Origin: JAMWZF01 sp041628615
Lineage (GTDB): Bacteria > Pseudomonadota > Alphaproteobacteria > Rhodobacterales > Rhodobacteraceae
DNA length: 10,279 nucleotides
Direction: 5' to 3'
Assembly (NCBI GenBank): GCA_041628615.1
Contig: JBFKOW010000130.1
Location: 1 to 10,279 of the forward strand
Shown: piece by piece, positions 5,299 through 10,279 of the stretch
Numbering within the stretch: the first letter of the stretch is position 1
Layout: every line of letters begins with the position of its first letter
Program-made: the position numbers and the translations under genes
Notes under the pieces: generated by a model
What the model was told of the DNA's origin: nothing
What the model saw: the letters and a program-made list of their open reading frames with translations, nothing else
Databases searched by the model: none

Positions 5299-6570
5299 AT
5301 GCCCCGCCGCGACACCGCCCTGACAGCGATCCTGCTGGCCATCTACCTGGTGCTGGCGGTGCCGGCCTTCAGCGGACTGGCGAACCCCGACCTGATGGCG
5401 GCCTGGGCGGCGGCGCTGGCCTACGCGGACGGCGCCGGCCCGGCGGTCTACGGGCTGCACGACGCGCCCTTCGACACCCTCGCCCCGCCCGCGCTGCACA
5501 CCGCCTTCGAGCGGATCGGCTATGACGAGCCCCGCTATGCCTACATCTACGCGCCGCTCTGGCTTGCCCTGCTGGCGCCGCTGACCGCCGTTTCGGGACC
5601 GGAGCCGTTCCTGCTCGCCGCGACATGGGCCAACAACCTGATGCTGCCGGGGATGGTGCTGCTGGCCTGGCGGCTGGCGCGACGGTCCGGCCCGGGCGGA
5701 ACGGCCGGGCTTCCCGCACCGGCCTTCCTGCTGATCGGGCTCGCGGCGCTCGCCGGAGGCTATGTCGGCGGGCTGGCGCTCTACCAGAACCAGGTGCAGA
5801 TCGCGGTGGCCTTCCTGATCCTGCTCGCCGCCGAACGGACCGGCGCCCGCGCCCCGGTCGCCGCCGGTCTGGCGCTGGCGCTGGCGGCGGCGCTGAAAAG
5901 CTACCCGGTGCTGCTTGCGGTGATCTGGATCGGCCAGCGGGACTGGCGGGCGCTGGCGGCATTCGGGCTCGGCGGCGCGGCGCTGGGCGGGCTGTCGCTG
6001 GCGCTCGCCGGGTGGGAGATGCACGCCGCCTTCCTGTCCCAGCTGCGGCAGATCGCCGATACCGCCCTGCTGACCTCGGTGACGCTGAACCTGCCGGCGC
6101 TGGCGGCCAATCTCGGGCTCGCCGGGGACCTGACGTCGATCTTCCACTGGAACGGGCTGCCGGCCGAGGTCTACGTCGCGCCGCGCCCCGGCTGGCTGGG
6201 GATCGCCTCGGGGATCGGGTTGGCGGCGGTGCTGCTGGCCGGGTGGCGGCGGGCGGCCCAAGGCGGCCCCGCGGGCGATCCGCTGCTCTGGCTGGTTCTG
6301 GCCGGCGCGGTGTCGCTGATGACGCCGGTAAGCTGGTCGTTCCACTATCTTGCCACGATGGCCGCGCTGCCGGCGCTGATCGACCGGTTCGGGCCGTGGC
6401 GTGGCGGCGCGCTGACGGCCACGGTGGCCGGGACGCTGTCCTTCCCGGCGATCCCGTTGTGGCGGGCGGTGCTGCCGGTCGCGGAACCGTTGCAATTGAG
6501 CGGAACGCTGGCGGTTCTGGTCATGGTTGTCGCGCTCGGGTGGACAAGCGGCCCGCGTCAGGCGGGGTGA
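5299..6570 (+). CDS. GT87 family (DUF2029) integral membrane glycosyltransferase
   Basis: A 423-residue very hydrophobic protein with about ten predicted membrane helices. It fits the GT-C fold family GT87, whose known members are polyprenyl-phosphate-mannose-dependent mannosyltransferases that work on the outer face of the inner membrane. Visible marks are an acidic residue after the first helix (D31 in NPDLMAAWAAA, the probable catalytic position), YAYIYAPLWLALLAP (80-94), YQNQVQ (162-167, the family's usual GQ.N site), ALKSYPVL (198-205) and the late PVSWSFHYLA (343-352), close to the family's P.SW.HH. The ATG at 5299 keeps the first helix (about 7-24) whole; its ribosome binding site is weak. 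It diverges from bchE across 172 bases and is the only sugar-transfer gene here, so acceptor and donor cannot be told. Family call is firm, substrate unknown. Confidence 0.82.
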   Translation: MPRRDTALTAILLAIYLVLAVPAFSGLANPDLMAAWAAALAYADGAGPAVYGLHDAPFDTLAPPALHTAFERIGYDEPRYAYIYAPLWLALLAPLTAVSGPEPFLLAATWANNLMLPGMVLLAWRLARRSGPGGTAGLPAPAFLLIGLAALAGGYVGGLALYQNQVQIAVAFLILLAAERTGARAPVAAGLALALAAALKSYPVLLAVIWIGQRDWRALAAFGLGGAALGGLSLALAGWEMHAAFLSQLRQIADTALLTSVTLNLPALAANLGLAGDLTSIFHWNGLPAEVYVAPRPGWLGIASGIGLAAVLLAGWRRAAQGGPAGDPLLWLVLAGAVSLMTPVSWSFHYLATMAALPALIDRFGPWRGGALTATVAGTLSFPAIPLWRAVLPVAEPLQLSGTLAVLVMVVALGWTSGPRQAG

Positions 6571-6677
6571 CGCGCAACTGTCCGCGATCCGGCAACGCTC
6601 TGGCCCGGGAACGGGCAAAGAACGCAGATTCCTGCCACATTCTCCACACGCTTTCGCCTCATCCGGCGCGCAGATTG

Positions 6678-6692
6678 ATAACCGATCATTAA
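6678..6692. promoter_or_regulatory. Possible CtrA-type site (ATAA-N7-TTAA)
   Basis: ATAACCGATCATTAA differs by one base from the CtrA consensus TTAA-N7-TTAA. It lies 84 bases before the 106-residue gene in a small AT-rich patch (6674-6693), so it may mark the promoter region of that gene. CtrA controls cell cycle, motility and gene transfer agent genes in alphaproteobacteria. One short degenerate match is weak evidence. Confidence 0.25.
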
Positions 6693-6775
6693 GACCTTCG
6701 GCGCCGGGCCTCGACGAATCCCCCCTTCCCCCGCCGTCCGGGCCGCGACGCCGACCCCGAAGGAGAGACCGAGAG

Positions 6776-7096
6776 ATGACGAAACACCTCAGCGAAATCG
6801 AAGGCCGCAACGCCCGCGAGAACACCGCGATGCTGCTGCGCTCGATCAAGGACCTCGTCGCCGAGGCCGCGATCAAGCCGCTGACCCAGAAGCCGCAGCC
6901 CCTGCCGCAGCGGCCGGCCGAGCCGGTCGGGGCCCGGATCGCCCGGCGCGCGACCATCGAAACGGCGCCCCAGCCCGTCGCGCCGCAGACGCCCAGCAAC
7001 CTGCGCACGCCCCCGGCCCTGTCCGGTCCGGTGGACCTGACGCCGCGCCCCGCGGCGCCGCAGAAGAAATCGCTGTTCGGCCGACTGTTCGGCTGA
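6776..7096 (+). CDS. Proline-rich small protein of unknown function
   Basis: A 106-residue soluble protein with no family I recognise. Residues 1-36 should form a charged amphipathic helix (LSEIEGRNARENTAMLLRSI), 37-96 are rich in proline, glutamine and alanine and probably disordered, and the last ten residues, KKSLFGRLFG, form a basic-aromatic tail that could bind a membrane or a partner protein. There is no signal peptide. The ATG at 6776 is chosen because AGGAG lies ten bases upstream; the frame is open further up, into the end of the GT87 gene, but that part is arginine-rich and reads like a shadow. The gap of 205 bases to the GT87 gene and the candidate CtrA site suggest its own promoter. 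A helix, a disordered linker and a short C-terminal peptide suggest an adaptor-like protein (inference). Confidence 0.72.
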   Translation: MTKHLSEIEGRNARENTAMLLRSIKDLVAEAAIKPLTQKPQPLPQRPAEPVGARIARRATIETAPQPVAPQTPSNLRTPPALSGPVDLTPRPAAPQKKSLFGRLFG

Positions 7097-7129
7097 GCCG
7101 CACCCGGCGCGCCCCCGCGCCCGCGCAAC

Positions 7130-7164
7130 GACCGCCCGCCGCGTCTCTCCCGGCGCCGGCGGTC
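7130..7164 (+). terminator. Candidate terminator hairpin after the 106-residue gene
   Basis: GACCGCCCGCCG (7130-7141) pairs with CGGCG plus GGCGGTC (7151-7164), leaving a two-base CC bulge and a nine-base loop. It starts 33 bases past the stop codon. Stability from 12 G/C-rich pairs is high, but only TTGCCGTTCC follows rather than a T run, so it may be a Rho-assisted or mRNA-stabilising structure. Confidence 0.35.
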
Positions 7165-7293
7165 TTGCCGTTCCGGCGCCCGTCATCCATGCGTTGAAGG
7201 CAGCGAAGCCGGCCCGCCGGCGGCGAGCCGCGACAGGCCACAAGGACCCGCACGACCCGGGTGACACGCCAGCGGACCGGCCATCGGAAGCGT

Positions 7294-7343
7294 TCGTCGC
7301 AAGACGATTTAACCCGGCTTCGGCCGTGGCGCTTGTCCGCGCC
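7294..7343 (+). other. Three adjacent hairpins, possible structured RNA
   Basis: TCGTC-GCAA-GACGA (7294-7307, GNRA loop), CGGC-TTCG-GCCG (7315-7326, UUCG loop) and GGCGC-TTGTCC-GCGCC (7328-7343) follow each other closely. GNRA and UUCG are the two most stable RNA tetraloops and are enriched in real RNA structures. The region is GC-rich, where chance stems are common, so this is only a candidate small RNA or long carB leader. Confidence 0.3.
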
Positions 7344-7576
7344 GGACCTTGCCGCACTCGCCACCCACAGGGTAACCCTACGCCCCCGAAACTCGCTACC
7401 AACACCGTTATCGGCCCCATCAAGCCCTTCGACCCCACGGCAACCGCAGGAAAACCCTGCCGCAGGCCGCCGATCCGGTCCAGACGGGGCAGCCGGACTT
7501 GACAAGCCGGCGTCCTGCCGTTCTCGCCGGTGGTAGAGACTCTGGCACGAGGCGGTGTTTTCCGGCCCCGGCCCCC

Positions 7577-7604
7577 TTGAGCCTCGCCCCGCCTTCCCTA
7601 TAAG
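7577..7604 (+). promoter_or_regulatory. carB promoter (sigma-70 type)
   Basis: TTGAGC (7577-7582) and TATAAG (7599-7604) are separated by 16 bases. Transcription would begin near 7611, giving an untranslated leader of about 39 bases. The -10 element is the clearest one in the window and stands in GC-rich surroundings, which supports carB being transcribed alone rather than with a carA partner. Confidence 0.6.
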
Positions 7605-7649
7605 ACGCGGCAATTTGCACAGGATCAGCCGTCAGCCGGGGGGCCGCCC

Positions 7650-10279
<2,630 letters not shown>

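Larger units (their letters stand above)
7097..7649. other. 553-base non-coding region before carB, rich in hairpins
   Basis: No convincing gene is seen on either strand; short frames here are arginine- and proline-rich with no ribosome binding site. The stretch holds a GC-rich hairpin at its left end, a run of three adjacent hairpins at 7294-7343, a palindrome AGGGTAACCCT (7369-7379), a small hairpin GCAGG/CCTGC (about 7448-7462) and the carB promoter at its right end. Arginine and pyrimidine control of carAB by leaders is known in other bacteria, but no leader peptide or known riboswitch was recognised. No tRNA clover leaf was found. Confidence 0.5.

Noticed and set aside
6675..6688. FNR-like half site TTGAT near 6675
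   Set aside because: The second half (ATCAA) is missing at the right spacing: GATCA is found instead.
6527..6775. N-terminal extension of the 106-residue gene into the GT87 gene
   Set aside because: The segment is arginine-rich and unstructured, overlaps the GT87 coding sequence, and AGGAG sits correctly before 6776.
7499..7504. TTGACA as a second carB promoter -35
   Set aside because: No acceptable -10 element lies 16-18 bases downstream.
7194..7536. Small plus-strand frames in the gap before carB
   Set aside because: Starts are TTG or GTG without ribosome binding sites, composition is arginine/proline-rich, and the two frames compete for the same DNA.

Overview
The window is GC-rich DNA with a strong G/C preference at third codon positions. 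It carries genes for anaerobic bacteriochlorophyll synthesis, so it most likely comes from a phototrophic alphaproteobacterium, probably of the Rhodobacterales. Supporting signs are an alphaproteobacterial-type AspRS, a carB with no carA directly upstream, and PpsR/CrtJ-type and FnrL-type operators. No rRNA, tRNA, CRISPR array, insertion sequence or phage gene was seen.

Layout. On the minus strand, reading from about 5190 down to 1, lie bchE (radical SAM/B12 oxidative cyclase), bchJ (V4R-domain protein, overlapping the bchE stop), a second V4R-domain gene that is a clear bchJ paralogue, aspS (aspartyl-tRNA synthetase), a possible terminator, and perhaps the first codons of another gene cut by the window edge. 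On the plus strand, diverging from bchE, lie a GT87 (DUF2029) membrane glycosyltransferase, a 106-residue proline-rich protein of unknown function, a 553-base non-coding stretch with several local hairpins, and carB (carbamoyl-phosphate synthase large chain), which runs off the right edge.

How it works together. bchE, bchJ and the bchJ paralogue form a small pigment-synthesis block between housekeeping genes. The genes that follow bchJ in Rhodobacter (bchG, bchP) are absent. Control of the block can be read from the DNA. Upstream of bchE a perfect TGT-N12-ACA PpsR/CrtJ box overlaps an FnrL-like box (TTGAC-N4-ATCAA), which suits an oxygen-sensitive enzyme that should be made only without oxygen. 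A second TGT-N12-ACA box exactly fills the spacer of a candidate promoter for the bchJ paralogue. That paralogue also has a structured leader, with an 11-bp inverted repeat and a hairpin just before the start codon.

The most interesting material is the tandem, separately regulated bchJ paralogue with its leader, and the compact oxygen/light switch in front of bchE. Functions of the housekeeping genes are certain; promoter, operator and RNA-structure calls come from reading the sequence and are unverified.
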